From Mycolicibacterium austroafricanum (GTDB taxonomy: Bacteria; Actinomycetota; Actinomycetes; Mycobacteriales; Mycobacteriaceae), in NCBI RefSeq assembly GCF_902705885.1, contig NZ_CACSIP010000010.1:49796-113795 (forward strand): DNA of 64,000 bases, given 5' to 3'. Positions 34,615 to 43,349 of this stretch are shown in pieces. The notes under the pieces were generated by a model. The model was not told the origin of the DNA, ran no database searches, and saw nothing but the letters and a program-made list of their open reading frames with translations. Numbering within the stretch: the stretch's first letter is position 1; every line of letters begins with the position of its first letter. The position numbers were made by a program, and so were the translations under genes.

Positions 34615-35208
34615 TCAAATCGGCGTGCTGATGATTCGGGCGCTCAAGCCCGCTACTGCAGTGCGGAAGTCATCCTCGCTGACCCCTGAACATTGCTCGT
34701 CGTTGGCCAACCAGGCACGCGCACAGACGTCGATCTGCGCCATCAGCGCCGCGGCGACCACCGACGCGTGCGGCAGCGGATACTGCGGTTTCGCCCTTCT
34801 CACCGCCTTGATCACATCGCCGAGCACGCTCTCGTTGGTGGTGCGGCGAACCGCCTCGACCGCAGTGCTCAACCCGTCACTGTGAGCGAACCAGACGGCC
34901 GCCGCGTCACGCTGGTCCTGCATCCAGCCCAACAGGTGTACGACCAGGTTGTGCACCGCCGCGTCATCGCTCTTCAAGTATGCCGACGCCTCCGCGGCGA
35001 AGTCCTCGGCGAAGGATGTCAGCCCGTGCAGGAGGATTTCCTCTTTGGTGGCGTAGTGGTAATACAGCGCCGCTGACGTCATCCTCGATTCCGCGGCGAT
35101 GTCGGCGACGGCGATCGATTCCCGAGGCCTCGAAGCATACAGACGCAACGCCGCTGCCACGATCTCATGCTTGCGCGAAGGGCGATGGGCCGCGCGCTTA
35201 ACTGTCAT
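34615..35208 (-). CDS. TetR/AcrR-family transcriptional regulator
   Basis: 197 aa. The helix-turn-helix is VADIAAESRMTSAALYYHYATKEEIL (about 30-60), and the C-terminal domain is of the general TetR ligand type. The ATG at 35208 lacks a ribosome site but has a -10 hexamer TACTAT exactly six bases upstream, which indicates a leaderless mRNA. It is divergent from a second TetR gene. It may control the surrounding catabolic units carrying the GTTAC/GTAAC repeat, though this is inference. Confidence 0.9.
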   Translation of the reverse strand: MTVKRAAHRPSRKHEIVAAALRLYASRPRESIAVADIAAESRMTSAALYYHYATKEEILLHGLTSFAEDFAAEASAYLKSDDAAVHNLVVHLLGWMQDQRDAAAVWFAHSDGLSTAVEAVRRTTNESVLGDVIKAVRRAKPQYPLPHASVVAAALMAQIDVCARAWLANDEQCSGVSEDDFRTAVAGLSARIISTPI

Positions 35209-35214
35209 GGATCT

Positions 35215-35232
35215 ATAGTAAGTCCGGACATC
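35215..35232. promoter_or_regulatory. Leaderless promoter and palindrome between divergent TetR genes
   Basis: Read on the minus strand, TACTAT (35220-35215) lies six bases before the TetR ATG at 35208, so transcription would begin at or next to the start codon. Just upstream is the 8-bp palindrome GTCCGGAC (35222-35229), well placed to be an autoregulatory operator. Confidence 0.5.
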
Positions 35233-35259
35233 CGAGATCAACACGAGCGGAGGACGTCA

Positions 35260-35895
35260 CTGTCTGCCCAACGCAAGAAAGCCGACGACGGCCGCCGTGC
35301 AGCGCATCGGCCCTCGCGCCGGCGCGACATCATCGAAGCTGCGGTTGCCGTCTTTGCCGAGAAGGGGTTCGCGGAGGCCAGTATCAACGACATTGCGCAG
35401 CGCGCAAAGGTCGTGCAGTCCGGAATCTACTATCACTTCGAGACGAAGGCCGACCTTTTCGACGCCGCGATCGAGGCCGTCTACGACAGCCTCGATGCCG
35501 CCGTCGAGGCTGCTCGCGCCGGGCACGCCCCGGGGTCTCCGGAGGAACTGCGCGCAGTCATCCACGCGGGCAACAGCTGGGCTGACGAGCATCCGCGGGC
35601 ATCGAAGATGCTCTACAGCCAGCTACCGGGCGCCACCCCGCGCAGCGCCCAGTTCCGCGAGGAGCACGAGGCCCGCCACGCAGCAGCAGCGTTTCGCTAC
35701 CTCGAGCGGGACGACGTCTCGGCAGATGACTCAGGTGTGAACAGCATCAACGACGTCCTGACTGCCCGCACGCTGGTTCATCTGATGATCTCGGTCATGC
35801 CCTTGCGCCTTGACGGAGGGGCCCTTAGCCGTCGGTCAGCACAGGCCCTGGAGGTCTCACTGCAGGCGGTGGGCCATCGCATTGTGTTCGATTGA
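35260..35895 (+). CDS. TetR/AcrR-family transcriptional regulator with probable CTG start
   Basis: 211 aa from a CTG at 35260, preceded at ideal spacing by GGAGG (35249-35253). No ATG, GTG or TTG is available in frame between 35185 and the helix-turn-helix. The ATG at 35185 lies inside the opposite TetR gene. The helix-turn-helix reads INDIAQRAKVVQSGIYYHFETKADLF. The C-terminal region resembles TetR regulators of lipid or steroid pathways. It is divergent from the TetR at 34615-35208, so the two may control each other. Confidence 0.85.
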   Translation: MSAQRKKADDGRRAAHRPSRRRDIIEAAVAVFAEKGFAEASINDIAQRAKVVQSGIYYHFETKADLFDAAIEAVYDSLDAAVEAARAGHAPGSPEELRAVIHAGNSWADEHPRASKMLYSQLPGATPRSAQFREEHEARHAAAAFRYLERDDVSADDSGVNSINDVLTARTLVHLMISVMPLRLDGGALSRRSAQALEVSLQAVGHRIVFD

Positions 35896-35912
35896 ACCCG
35901 GCACGTTGACCG

Positions 35913-36914
35913 TCACGGCCGCACCGCGGAGAGCACTGCCGCGACGATCTTGTCGTGCGTCGGATAACCCGAGAGAGCCGGCGAGAACGGAACTGGAGTG
36001 TATTCGGCTCCCAGACGCAGGACAGGAGCGAGCAGTTCGCCGAACAGCTGCTCGTGGATCTGGCTGCTGATCTCGGCGCCCGGCCCGCAGAATTGCGTGG
36101 CTTCGTGGACCACGAGGACTCGCCGGGTCTTGGTGACCGACTCGAAAATCGTCTCGAGATCGAGCGGATAGAGGGTGCGCAGATCGATGATCTCGCAGCT
36201 GATGTCGGCTCCTGCCAGCGTGCCGTGTGCCGCCAGGCATGGCCCGACCATGGAGCCGTAGGTCACGATGGTCACATCGGATCCGGTCCTGAGCGTGTTC
36301 GCCTTACCAAGCGGGACCTGGAAGTGCTCAACCGGGACTTCTTCGCTGACACTGAAATTGAGCCCCATGTGCTCGATGAACAGACACGGGTCGTCGTCAA
36401 AGATGCAGGATGTCAGCAGGCCCTTGGCGTCTCGCGGGCCTGATGGCATGACGACCTTTATCCCCGGCGTGTGCATGAACCATGCCTCCAACATCTGAGC
36501 ATGCTGCGCACCGAACCTGCTGCCACCCACAGTTGTTCGCACTGTTATCGGAGCTGGCGTCGCGCCGCCCGACATATACCGCATCTTGGCTGCGTGGTTG
36601 ATTATCTGGTCCATGGCCACAGTCATGAAGTCGAAGAACATGATCTCGGCCACCGGGCGATAGCCGACCATCGACAGTCCGATCGCCGTGCCGGCGATCG
36701 CCTGCTCGGAGATGGGTGTCGCCCGGACCCGGTGGCTACCGAACTTCGTCGACAGGCCTTTGGTGATCTTGAACACGCCCCCGATGGGGTCAGCGATGTC
36801 CTCACCGAGAAGGATCACTTTTTCATCGGTAGTCATGGCGCACTCCAGGGCCGAAGTCACCGCCCCCGCCAACTTCATCACCTCGAGTTCACCGGTTTCT
36901 GAAGTAAGGGTCAT
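35913..36914 (-). CDS. 2-oxoacid (pyruvate/acetoin-type) dehydrogenase E1 beta subunit
   Basis: 333 aa transketolase-like protein. VILLGEDIADPIGGVFKITKGL, FDFMTVAMDQIINHAAKMRYMSGG, and the C-terminal transketolase domain (LRTGSDVTIVTYGSM, IIDLRTLYPLD, VVHEATQFCGPGAEIS) are typical of E1 beta. It works with the E1 alpha just upstream (10-bp gap) in thiamine-diphosphate-dependent decarboxylation of a 2-oxo acid or cleavage of an acyloin. No E2 or E3 gene lies nearby. GAGGAGCTG precedes the ATG. Last gene of the operon that begins with the P450. Confidence 0.92.
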   Translation of the reverse strand: MTLTSETGELEVMKLAGAVTSALECAMTTDEKVILLGEDIADPIGGVFKITKGLSTKFGSHRVRATPISEQAIAGTAIGLSMVGYRPVAEIMFFDFMTVAMDQIINHAAKMRYMSGGATPAPITVRTTVGGSRFGAQHAQMLEAWFMHTPGIKVVMPSGPRDAKGLLTSCIFDDDPCLFIEHMGLNFSVSEEVPVEHFQVPLGKANTLRTGSDVTIVTYGSMVGPCLAAHGTLAGADISCEIIDLRTLYPLDLETIFESVTKTRRVLVVHEATQFCGPGAEISSQIHEQLFGELLAPVLRLGAEYTPVPFSPALSGYPTHDKIVAAVLSAVRP

Positions 36915-36924
36915 GGTCAGCTCC

Positions 36925-37935
36925 TCATGTGCGGTTCGGCGCGAACACGTCGGCGTAGAGCGCCTCGGGCGCCGGGAACGGGCTCGCCTGCGCAAAGTCG
37001 AACGCGTCTGAGACCGCTTCTTGGGCTTCGTGTTCAATCGTGGACAATTCTTCGTCGGTGAATCCGTGATCGTCGTGCAGCCAGGTTCGGAAGTTCGGCG
37101 CCGGGTCGCGCTTCATCGCTGCGTCCAACTCGTCGGCGGGAACGTAACTGAAGTCCGCGGTTCCCGTGTGCCCGGTCAGCCGGTAGGTGACAGCTTCGAC
37201 GAAAACGGGACCTGCACCGCTCCTGGCAGCGGCAACAGCTCTGCGCAGTGTGCGCAGCGTCGCCATGACGTCGAAACCGTCGACGCGGGTGGCCGCCATG
37301 CCGTACGACGCCGCGCGCGCGGTCAGATCGACGTTGGCCGCATACTCGGCGATGGGCGTGTGCTCGCCCCACTGGTTGTTCTGGCATAGGAAGACCACCG
37401 GAAGCGACCACAGGGCGGCGATGTTCATCGCCTCGTGAAACGCGCCGATCGACGTCGCGCCGTCTCCGAAAGTCACGACGACCACCCGATCGTCGCCGTC
37501 CAGTTGGGCGCCCAACGCCAACCCAGCAGCAATCGGCAGCCCCGATCCGACGATTCCGGTGGTCGTCATGAAGCCCACGGCGCGGTCGTGCAGGTGCATT
37601 CCCCCGCCCTTGCCGTGGGACGTTCCGTCGACCCGACCGTACAACTCGGCCACGATCGCGCGCAGCGAAACACCCTTGGCCAGTGCGTCTCCGAGGTTCC
37701 GATACGTCGACACCAGCTGGTCGTCGGGCCGCAACGCCGAACTCAAGGCAGCGCACACGCCCTCCAGGCCCCGCACGGGATAAAACGCCGCCTGCAACCG
37801 GCCGGCCTTCGCCTCCTCACGGGCCTTGTCATCGGCCAGGTTGGTGGTGAGCATCAGTTCGTACATGCGGGCCAGAGCGGCACGCTCAGGGACGTTCTGG
37901 GCTTCCAGTTGCGGGGCCCCTGCAACAGTGGTCAT
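36925..37935 (-). CDS. 2-oxoacid (pyruvate/acetoin-type) dehydrogenase E1 alpha subunit
   Basis: 336 aa. The thiamine-diphosphate motif GDGATSIGAFHEAMN...NN spans about residues 157-187. Other E1 alpha signatures are YRNLGDALAKG and HGKGGGMHL. The ATG at 37935 has AGGAG six bases before it; an alternative ATG at 37980 overlaps the stop of the NTF2-like gene as ATGA and would add 15 residues. With E1 beta it probably attacks a 2-oxo acid or diketone formed in the pathway. Missing E2/E3 genes mean it either borrows a general complex or works differently. Confidence 0.92.
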   Translation of the reverse strand: MTTVAGAPQLEAQNVPERAALARMYELMLTTNLADDKAREEAKAGRLQAAFYPVRGLEGVCAALSSALRPDDQLVSTYRNLGDALAKGVSLRAIVAELYGRVDGTSHGKGGGMHLHDRAVGFMTTTGIVGSGLPIAAGLALGAQLDGDDRVVVVTFGDGATSIGAFHEAMNIAALWSLPVVFLCQNNQWGEHTPIAEYAANVDLTARAASYGMAATRVDGFDVMATLRTLRRAVAAARSGAGPVFVEAVTYRLTGHTGTADFSYVPADELDAAMKRDPAPNFRTWLHDDHGFTDEELSTIEHEAQEAVSDAFDFAQASPFPAPEALYADVFAPNRT

Positions 37936-37976
37936 GGCCTTCTCCTCGATCGAATGCGAATCACGATGTGCAAGTG

Positions 37977-38555
37977 TCATATCCATCCTGATGTCAGAGT
38001 GCCGTTGCGCCGGTCCCGAGGACCCAAGCCGGTCAACTCGCCGTCATACAGCGCTCTGACCACCTGGGGCACCTCACCGGCGTAGAGCTCTTCGCCTTCG
38101 ATACGACCGGCGGCATCGACGGGCCACAGCACGACACACTTGTACTCGACGAGATACCAATGGTCAGCGAGAATCGCTTCGCCCGTGGGCAACTCGTCGT
38201 GCGGCAGCACCACCCCCGGATACGCGAACACGAAGTGTCCTTCGGTGACGACGCAGCTGCGGTCGGCGACCACGCGGCTCACCCGGTACTCCAGCCGGTT
38301 CTTACCACTTGTAACCAGGTTCTCGTAGTTGGCGCGGACCTCGTCGTGTCCCTGCGGCCCAACACTTTGTGATGCTCCCCAGACGTGGTAGATGGGCTCG
38401 TCGACGAGGGTGGCCATCAGCCTGTCCAGATCACCGGCAATCTCCGCATCGACATGCTCGGCAACCACCTGCAAATTGCGGCAGATCACCGGGTCGTCCG
38501 CATCGGTGATGGCCAGTGCGAGAGCGTCCGCGGTGGAACTCGGGGGCGCGCTCAC
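37977..38555 (-). CDS. NTF2/SnoaL-like protein
   Basis: 192 aa. An SnoaL-like cone fold is suggested by an N-terminal helix with DLDRLMATLVDEPIYHVWG, ANYENLVTSGKNRLEYRVSRVVADRSCVVTEGHFVFAYPG and a long C-terminal extension rich in acidic residues. Family members act as isomerases, hydratases or small-molecule binding proteins. The GTG at 38555 overlaps the SDR stop (GTGA). Position between an SDR and the E1 genes suggests a role in the same pathway, but the reaction cannot be told. Confidence 0.8.
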   Translation of the reverse strand: MSAPPSSTADALALAITDADDPVICRNLQVVAEHVDAEIAGDLDRLMATLVDEPIYHVWGASQSVGPQGHDEVRANYENLVTSGKNRLEYRVSRVVADRSCVVTEGHFVFAYPGVVLPHDELPTGEAILADHWYLVEYKCVVLWPVDAAGRIEGEELYAGEVPQVVRALYDGELTGLGPRDRRNGTLTSGWI

Positions 38556-39301
38556 AGGGCGCTCCGCAAGACCCGAGTCGGGTTGGTCTTGTCGAGTTCC
38601 AAAGACCAGATCTGACCGTTCTGATCTCCCGCGACAAGGTCTTCGATCGCTTCGGCGACCTGTCCTGCGCTCAGTAGCGGCTGCGAAAGGCGCGGTGCCA
38701 ACCACGGGGCCACTCCGTTTTCGCCGGTGTTGTCCAACATGGGTGTCCGGACCACACCGGGCAGGACGGCGTTGACCCGTAGCCCGGGCAACCCGGCGGC
38801 GGCTGCCGACCGGGTGAACGCGACCACGCCCGCTTTGCTCGCGGCGTAGGCCGGATCCGGCGCGTGTGGGCGAAGCGCCGCAGCCGAGGCGACGTTCACC
38901 ACAGCCATCTCGGTAGTGGCGCTCCGCCGGGCGGCAAGAGTCGAAAACACCAGGGTTCCCAGGGTATTGACTGCGACGACGGTGGCCATCCGATCGAGGT
39001 CGCCGGCGGGCCACGGTGGGCCTCCCGACACGATGCCCGCAGCGTTCACCACGCCGACGAGCTGGGTATCGTTGTCGTCGAGCGAATTGAACAGGTCGGT
39101 AACCGCCTTCACATCGCTGACGTCGACGTTGACACTGCGGTGACTACCAGGAGCTAACTCCTGCAAGACGGGCGCGGTGAGGCGATTGTCCCGGTCCGCG
39201 AGAACGATGGAGGCGCCACGTCGGGCAAGCAGACGAGCTGCGGCGCTTCCGATCCCGCCCCCTCCCCCGGTGACGATCACCGTCTTGCCGTGCAACTCCA
39301 T
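38552..39301 (-). CDS. Short-chain dehydrogenase/reductase
   Basis: 249 aa SDR. TGGGGGIGSAAARLLARRG forms the cofactor loop; NAAGI follows; the catalytic Ser is in NVASAAA, and YAASK is the Tyr-x3-Lys. The C-terminus lacks the usual TGxxxxVDGG ending and instead reads NGQIWSLELDKTNPTRVL, a variant end. GGAGGAACG precedes the ATG. It lies 42 bp after the Rieske oxygenase gene in the same operon and may dehydrogenate a diol or alcohol made by the oxygenase. Confidence 0.9.
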   Translation of the reverse strand: MELHGKTVIVTGGGGGIGSAAARLLARRGASIVLADRDNRLTAPVLQELAPGSHRSVNVDVSDVKAVTDLFNSLDDNDTQLVGVVNAAGIVSGGPPWPAGDLDRMATVVAVNTLGTLVFSTLAARRSATTEMAVVNVASAAALRPHAPDPAYAASKAGVVAFTRSAAAAGLPGLRVNAVLPGVVRTPMLDNTGENGVAPWLAPRLSQPLLSAGQVAEAIEDLVAGDQNGQIWSLELDKTNPTRVLRSAL

Positions 39302-39343
39302 CGTTCCTCCGTCTGCGTTGCCATCTTCTGTGCGTTGACCTGT

Positions 39344-40714
39344 TCAGGTCAGCTCGGGTATCCATTGCTCGTAGAGCTCGTGAAAGTGCCTGATCTTGCC
39401 CTCCTGATAGGTGGCTAGGTTCACAGTGCGACGCTGGGTGCTGCGCAGACCGCGCTGCACCGCTTCGAGATTGAACTCGTCCTGATCGAAGACGCGGGCC
39501 AACGACCCGAGGACATCAATTGCGTCCCGCCACGGGTCCTGGGCACCGAGTCGCACCTCGGCGGCCGGGACGGGCCGAGCACCCGAAAACGGAGCCAGCA
39601 GCATGACTTCCATGACAGAGCTCTGATGGTCGTCGCCGTTGGGGCGAAAGCGGTAGAAGATCTGGTTGTAGGCAGCCCACGGGTGAACGTTGGGAAATAT
39701 ATTGACGAAGTAGCTGTCGACGAGTTCTGCCTCGCTGAGGCCGTCGACGGCATCACCGAGGCTCGGCCGCAATGCCGCCGAGGCCGCATCCGCAAGAGCG
39801 TGGCGTGCCCGGCCACCCTCGCCGAGCGCGAAAAGGGCGGGATCGTCCTGACGAACATCCAGTGCCGAATCGAGCTGTTGCTGCTCGGTCGGGGTCCAGG
39901 CAAGCAGGGGGCTGGGCACCCCACGCGGGCTCAACGCGCGGGCGACGTTGCCGAAGACGTCGTACTGACTGTTGGCATCACCGAAGCCGGGCAGCAGCTG
40001 CGGATGGGTCGTCACCACGTGGTAGCTCTCCATGAAGGCTTCCTGGACGACCTTCCAGTTTGCGTTGATCACCTTGCTGACATGGGCCTTCGTATAGCGA
40101 TCGTCCAACGGCCAGCGCGCAAAGAGTTCGGGCAGCACGCCGAGGTAGTCGGCCAAGGGCTCGCAGTCGATGTCCGGGTTGATGAAGACGAATCCACCCC
40201 ACTCGCCGACCCGTATTCGGGGCAGCGACATGGATTGCGGGTCCAGGTGCGGGAAGTCCCACGCACTGGGGATTCGGCGCAGCGCGCCCTCCAGCGTCCA
40301 GCAGAATCCGTGAAAGCTGCACTGCAACTCCGATACCCGGCCTGGGCCGTCCCGGAGGGCGCGGCCACGGTGCAGGCAGGCGTTGGGGAACGCACTGATG
40401 CCGTCGGGTCCGTCGGCCGCGCGCACCAACAGATACGACTTGTCAGCGATGTCGTAAACCACCGTATCGCCGATATTGGTCAACTGCTCAGAGCGGCAAG
40501 CGATCTGCCATACCCGTGACCAGAGATACCTCTTCTCCAACTGATGCGCCTCGGCAGACAGGTACCGCGAGACCGGTACTTCCACCGGGCCGTGCCGGTC
40601 AGGCGACTGCCACCGGTACGTTGCCGGCGGTTCGCTGCGGTCGGCGTCGAGGATCTCCTGGTAGCTCATTCCTGTCGCGTGCGCGCGCCGCACGGACGCA
40701 CTCTCAGTCGTCAC
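39344..40714 (-). CDS. Rieske non-heme iron oxygenase, alpha subunit
   Basis: 456 aa. The Rieske [2Fe-2S] ligands are Cys113-x-His115 and Cys132-x2-His135 (ACLHRG...CSFHGF). The catalytic domain has the iron-binding His232 and His237 in EAFMESYHVVTTHP. It introduces oxygen into a ring or alkyl group using electrons from a ferredoxin and reductase, neither of which is encoded here. The GTG start overlaps the stop of the 85-codon gene upstream (GTGA), with GGAGG before it. No beta subunit is present, as in ketosteroid-type monooxygenases. Confidence 0.92.
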   Translation of the reverse strand: MTTESASVRRAHATGMSYQEILDADRSEPPATYRWQSPDRHGPVEVPVSRYLSAEAHQLEKRYLWSRVWQIACRSEQLTNIGDTVVYDIADKSYLLVRAADGPDGISAFPNACLHRGRALRDGPGRVSELQCSFHGFCWTLEGALRRIPSAWDFPHLDPQSMSLPRIRVGEWGGFVFINPDIDCEPLADYLGVLPELFARWPLDDRYTKAHVSKVINANWKVVQEAFMESYHVVTTHPQLLPGFGDANSQYDVFGNVARALSPRGVPSPLLAWTPTEQQQLDSALDVRQDDPALFALGEGGRARHALADAASAALRPSLGDAVDGLSEAELVDSYFVNIFPNVHPWAAYNQIFYRFRPNGDDHQSSVMEVMLLAPFSGARPVPAAEVRLGAQDPWRDAIDVLGSLARVFDQDEFNLEAVQRGLRSTQRRTVNLATYQEGKIRHFHELYEQWIPELT

Positions 40715-40968
40715 GAAGCCTCCATTGCCGCTGGGGTCGGAACCACGAATCGCCGGCTACGCCCCGCCGCACCACCGACGGCGGGGCCTCCGCTTGCGAT
40801 CCACCGGCACATCTCGGGGTCGGCATACCCGAGATCACCGGCAACGGGCCGTCCGTCTCGGTCGAATCGACCGCTGACGCCGTTGCGATCGGTGACCATG
40901 ACCGGGCCGATACCATCGTCGGGCCACTCGTATATCCATCCGGTGAACGGGTGCGCCAACCTGCGCAT
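40711..40968 (-). CDS. Small protein of unknown function, coupled to the Rieske oxygenase
   Basis: 85 aa (LAHPFTGWIYEWPDDGIGPVMVTDRNGVSGRFDRDG... GDLGYADPEMCRWIASGG). It has no membrane segment and only one Cys. It is supported as a gene by GGAGGGG five bases before the ATG, by the four-base overlap with the oxygenase start, and by codon use matching its neighbours. A role as an accessory or folding subunit of the oxygenase is only a suggestion from position. Confidence 0.7.
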   Translation of the reverse strand: MRRLAHPFTGWIYEWPDDGIGPVMVTDRNGVSGRFDRDGRPVAGDLGYADPEMCRWIASGGPAVGGAAGRSRRFVVPTPAAMEAS

Positions 40969-41002
40969 CTAACCCCTCCGATCAGTTGACGGCACGCGCT
41001 GG

Positions 41003-42001
41003 TTATGGCTGCCGGAGAAGACCTTCCGAGGTGATCCGGTCTGCGAAGCACTCGAGCCAGGTCCAGCCGCCAACGATCGCGCGATCGTCGCCCTTTCGGC
41101 GCGTGGTACCGCCCTGCGCTCGGTAGCCGCCCCACCGCGCGTTGTTGAAACCTGCCAGCGTCTGCGTGGGGTCTCCGGTGAAGGTCCACGTTCCCGCCGG
41201 ACCACAGTCGTAGTCCGCCTCTGCGACGTACCCTTCGTCGTCGAGCGTGAAGTCGCCACGCACGTCAGTGCACATCGCCAGTTCTTCGTCGTTGGCCATC
41301 ACCGCTCCGACCGACCAGTCCTGCCGACCGCGGACGATGTGGCCCCACTCCACCGACCCGTCTTCGAATTTGTTCGCGAAGACGTTCCATGAGACCTGAA
41401 GGTCTGTGTACCAACGGTATTCCTTCCACTCGACGCCGTGGCGGAAGTAGAGATGGTCGAAGAACAACGGGCCCTCGCACTTCTCACCGAGGATGGTTCC
41501 CGTCACCCAGTAGGGCTGGCTGGCGTAGGCCAGCGGTTCGTCACGCATGGGTGCGTAGAACTGCACGCCGTAGGCGGGACGGGTGCCGGACAGGTCGAGC
41601 GCATCGCCCTCGCTCCAGGTGAGGACGTCATCGGTGATGGTGAGGTCGATCGGCAGTTCAGCGCTGTCGTGCAGCATTCCCTTGGAGGCCCAATGGCGCT
41701 TATCCGGCTCGAATTTGCGCACCAGTTCGCCCTTGGCGGTGCGGCCCGACTCCGGTGCGAGGTCCATCGTTCCCGACCTGTTGGTAAGCACGTAATTGCC
41801 ACCGGACATCGGCCCGATGAACTTGCGTTCCAGGACGTAGGTGACACCGGACTCGCTGGTGAGGCCCCCATAGAGGTACTGCGACTGCAGCGCCACTCCG
41901 CAGAACGGCTGATCCGGCATCAACAGCGCCAGGTTCGGTTCGTAGCTTGCCGCCACGTTTCGGAAGTGGAAATCTCCCAGGCTGGGCTTCTTGTCAGACA
42001 T
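41003..42001 (-). CDS. Conserved hypothetical protein, beta-rich, in the P450/Rieske operon
   Basis: 332 aa, not recognised. There is no signal peptide or membrane segment. The sequence is rich in Trp, Tyr and alternating hydrophobic residues (EWKEYRWYTDLQVSWNVFANKF, WGHIVRGRQDWSVGAVM, FNNARWGGYRAQGG), suggesting a beta-barrel or lipocalin-like fold such as hydroxyneurosporene-synthase/AttH relatives. It lies 36 bp after the P450 gene and 34 bp before the small gene, in one operon. It may bind the hydrophobic substrate. Confidence 0.75.
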   Translation of the reverse strand: MSDKKPSLGDFHFRNVAASYEPNLALLMPDQPFCGVALQSQYLYGGLTSESGVTYVLERKFIGPMSGGNYVLTNRSGTMDLAPESGRTAKGELVRKFEPDKRHWASKGMLHDSAELPIDLTITDDVLTWSEGDALDLSGTRPAYGVQFYAPMRDEPLAYASQPYWVTGTILGEKCEGPLFFDHLYFRHGVEWKEYRWYTDLQVSWNVFANKFEDGSVEWGHIVRGRQDWSVGAVMANDEELAMCTDVRGDFTLDDEGYVAEADYDCGPAGTWTFTGDPTQTLAGFNNARWGGYRAQGGTTRRKGDDRAIVGGWTWLECFADRITSEGLLRQP

Positions 42002-42037
42002 CGCGCTTCTTTCGTTGGTTGGGAACTTCTATTCCGC

Positions 42038-43330
42038 TTACTCGGCGTGCTGCTCGGTCTTCTTGAACGCCAGCGGGACGGTGAGCGGCCCGCTGAGAAC
42101 AAAGCTGGGTTTGTAGGTCGGAGTTGCGGTGAGCCACATATCGTCCATCCGCTGGCACAGTTGGCGCAGCGCGATCTCGGTTTCCAGCCGCGACAGGCGC
42201 GCTCCGATGCAAAAGTGCAAACCGTGTCCGAAGGCCAAGTTCTGCATCGGTTTACGGTCGATGCTGAACTCGTGCGGGCACTCGAACCGCTCGGCATCCC
42301 GGTTGCCGGAGGCGTACATCAGGACCACTGTGGCGCCCTCGGGGATCAACGTGCCGGCGACCGTAACGTCGCGACGTGCGATCCTGAACATCCCCTGAGC
42401 AGGTGAGGACAGCCGCAACAGTTCTTCGATGACAGCCTGCGTCGCCTTGCGGTCGTTGCGGATCGCATTGCGCAACTCGGGCTTGTCGCTCAGTTCGATC
42501 ACGGCCGAGGCGAGCAATGCTGTCGTCGTCTCATTGCCCGCGACAAGCAGCTGGTGCAAGATGCTCAACATTTCGGTCTCGTCCAGGGGCCGCCGGTCTT
42601 CGATGTCGTCGTCGTCGGCGGCGATTTTGGCGTTCAGCAGATCGGTCAAGAAGTCGTCACGCGGATGGGACCGTCGATCTTGCAGCTCGCCGGCGAAGTA
42701 CCGTTGGAACTGCACCAGACCCCGGGCGGCCTCCAATCGCGCGTCGTCGCCAGGGTCGGCCCCGATGGCCGCCGTCGCATGATCGGTCCACGCCTTGAAG
42801 TCACGTTCACGTTCGGCTGGGACCCCCAGCGCGAAGGCGATCACGCGAACCGGTAGCGGTACGGCGAACGCGGAGACGAACTCGACTTCGCCGGCATCAA
42901 TGAAGCCGTCGATGAGGTCGGCACTGATGCGTTCGATGTCGGCGGCCCAGGAATCGATGCGCCTCGCACTGAACGCTCGTGTCGTCAGCCGGCGAAACCT
43001 GCTGTGTGCCGGGTCATCTCGGGTCAACATCGTCGGCACCTGGGGGTACCCGGTGGCGCGGATGGCAGCGAGCTCGTCAGAGATCTCCGAGGAACCCTGC
43101 CCGAGCGCGATGCCGGGGCTGACGAACTCGTTGCTGAACGTCGCTGTGTCGCGCGCGGCGGTGATGATGTCGTCGTAGCGGGTTATCAAGAAGACGTTCG
43201 TGTCGGGAAGCTGGTAAACCGGCGACTCGACACGCATCCGCGAGTATGCCTCATCGGTGGTGTGGTTCGCCGCCGCGGCATAGGGGTCGAACGACCAAGT
43301 AGCTGAGGCGGCGGCCTCGATATCCGACAA
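42038..43330 (-). CDS. Cytochrome P450
   Basis: 430 aa bacterial class I P450. The I-helix is AGNETT (264-269), the K-helix ExxR is EELLR (303-306), and the heme-binding loop FGHGLHFCIG carries the thiolate Cys374. It hydroxylates a hydrophobic substrate using a separate ferredoxin and reductase. The TTG at 43330 gives a normal N-terminus; a GTG at 43342 is in frame and possible. An inverted repeat (43350-43376) sits just upstream, marking this as the first gene of the operon that continues through the Rieske oxygenase to E1 beta. Confidence 0.93.
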   Translation of the reverse strand: MSDIEAAASATWSFDPYAAAANHTTDEAYSRMRVESPVYQLPDTNVFLITRYDDIITAARDTATFSNEFVSPGIALGQGSSEISDELAAIRATGYPQVPTMLTRDDPAHSRFRRLTTRAFSARRIDSWAADIERISADLIDGFIDAGEVEFVSAFAVPLPVRVIAFALGVPAERERDFKAWTDHATAAIGADPGDDARLEAARGLVQFQRYFAGELQDRRSHPRDDFLTDLLNAKIAADDDDIEDRRPLDETEMLSILHQLLVAGNETTTALLASAVIELSDKPELRNAIRNDRKATQAVIEELLRLSSPAQGMFRIARRDVTVAGTLIPEGATVVLMYASGNRDAERFECPHEFSIDRKPMQNLAFGHGLHFCIGARLSRLETEIALRQLCQRMDDMWLTATPTYKPSFVLSGPLTVPLAFKKTEQHAE

Positions 43331-43349
43331 CGATCTACCCACAATCCTT

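Noticed and set aside
37977..39014. 345-codon frame extending the NTF2-like protein upstream
   Set aside because: The extra part is a shadow of the SDR gene; the GTG at 38555 overlapping the SDR stop is the natural start.
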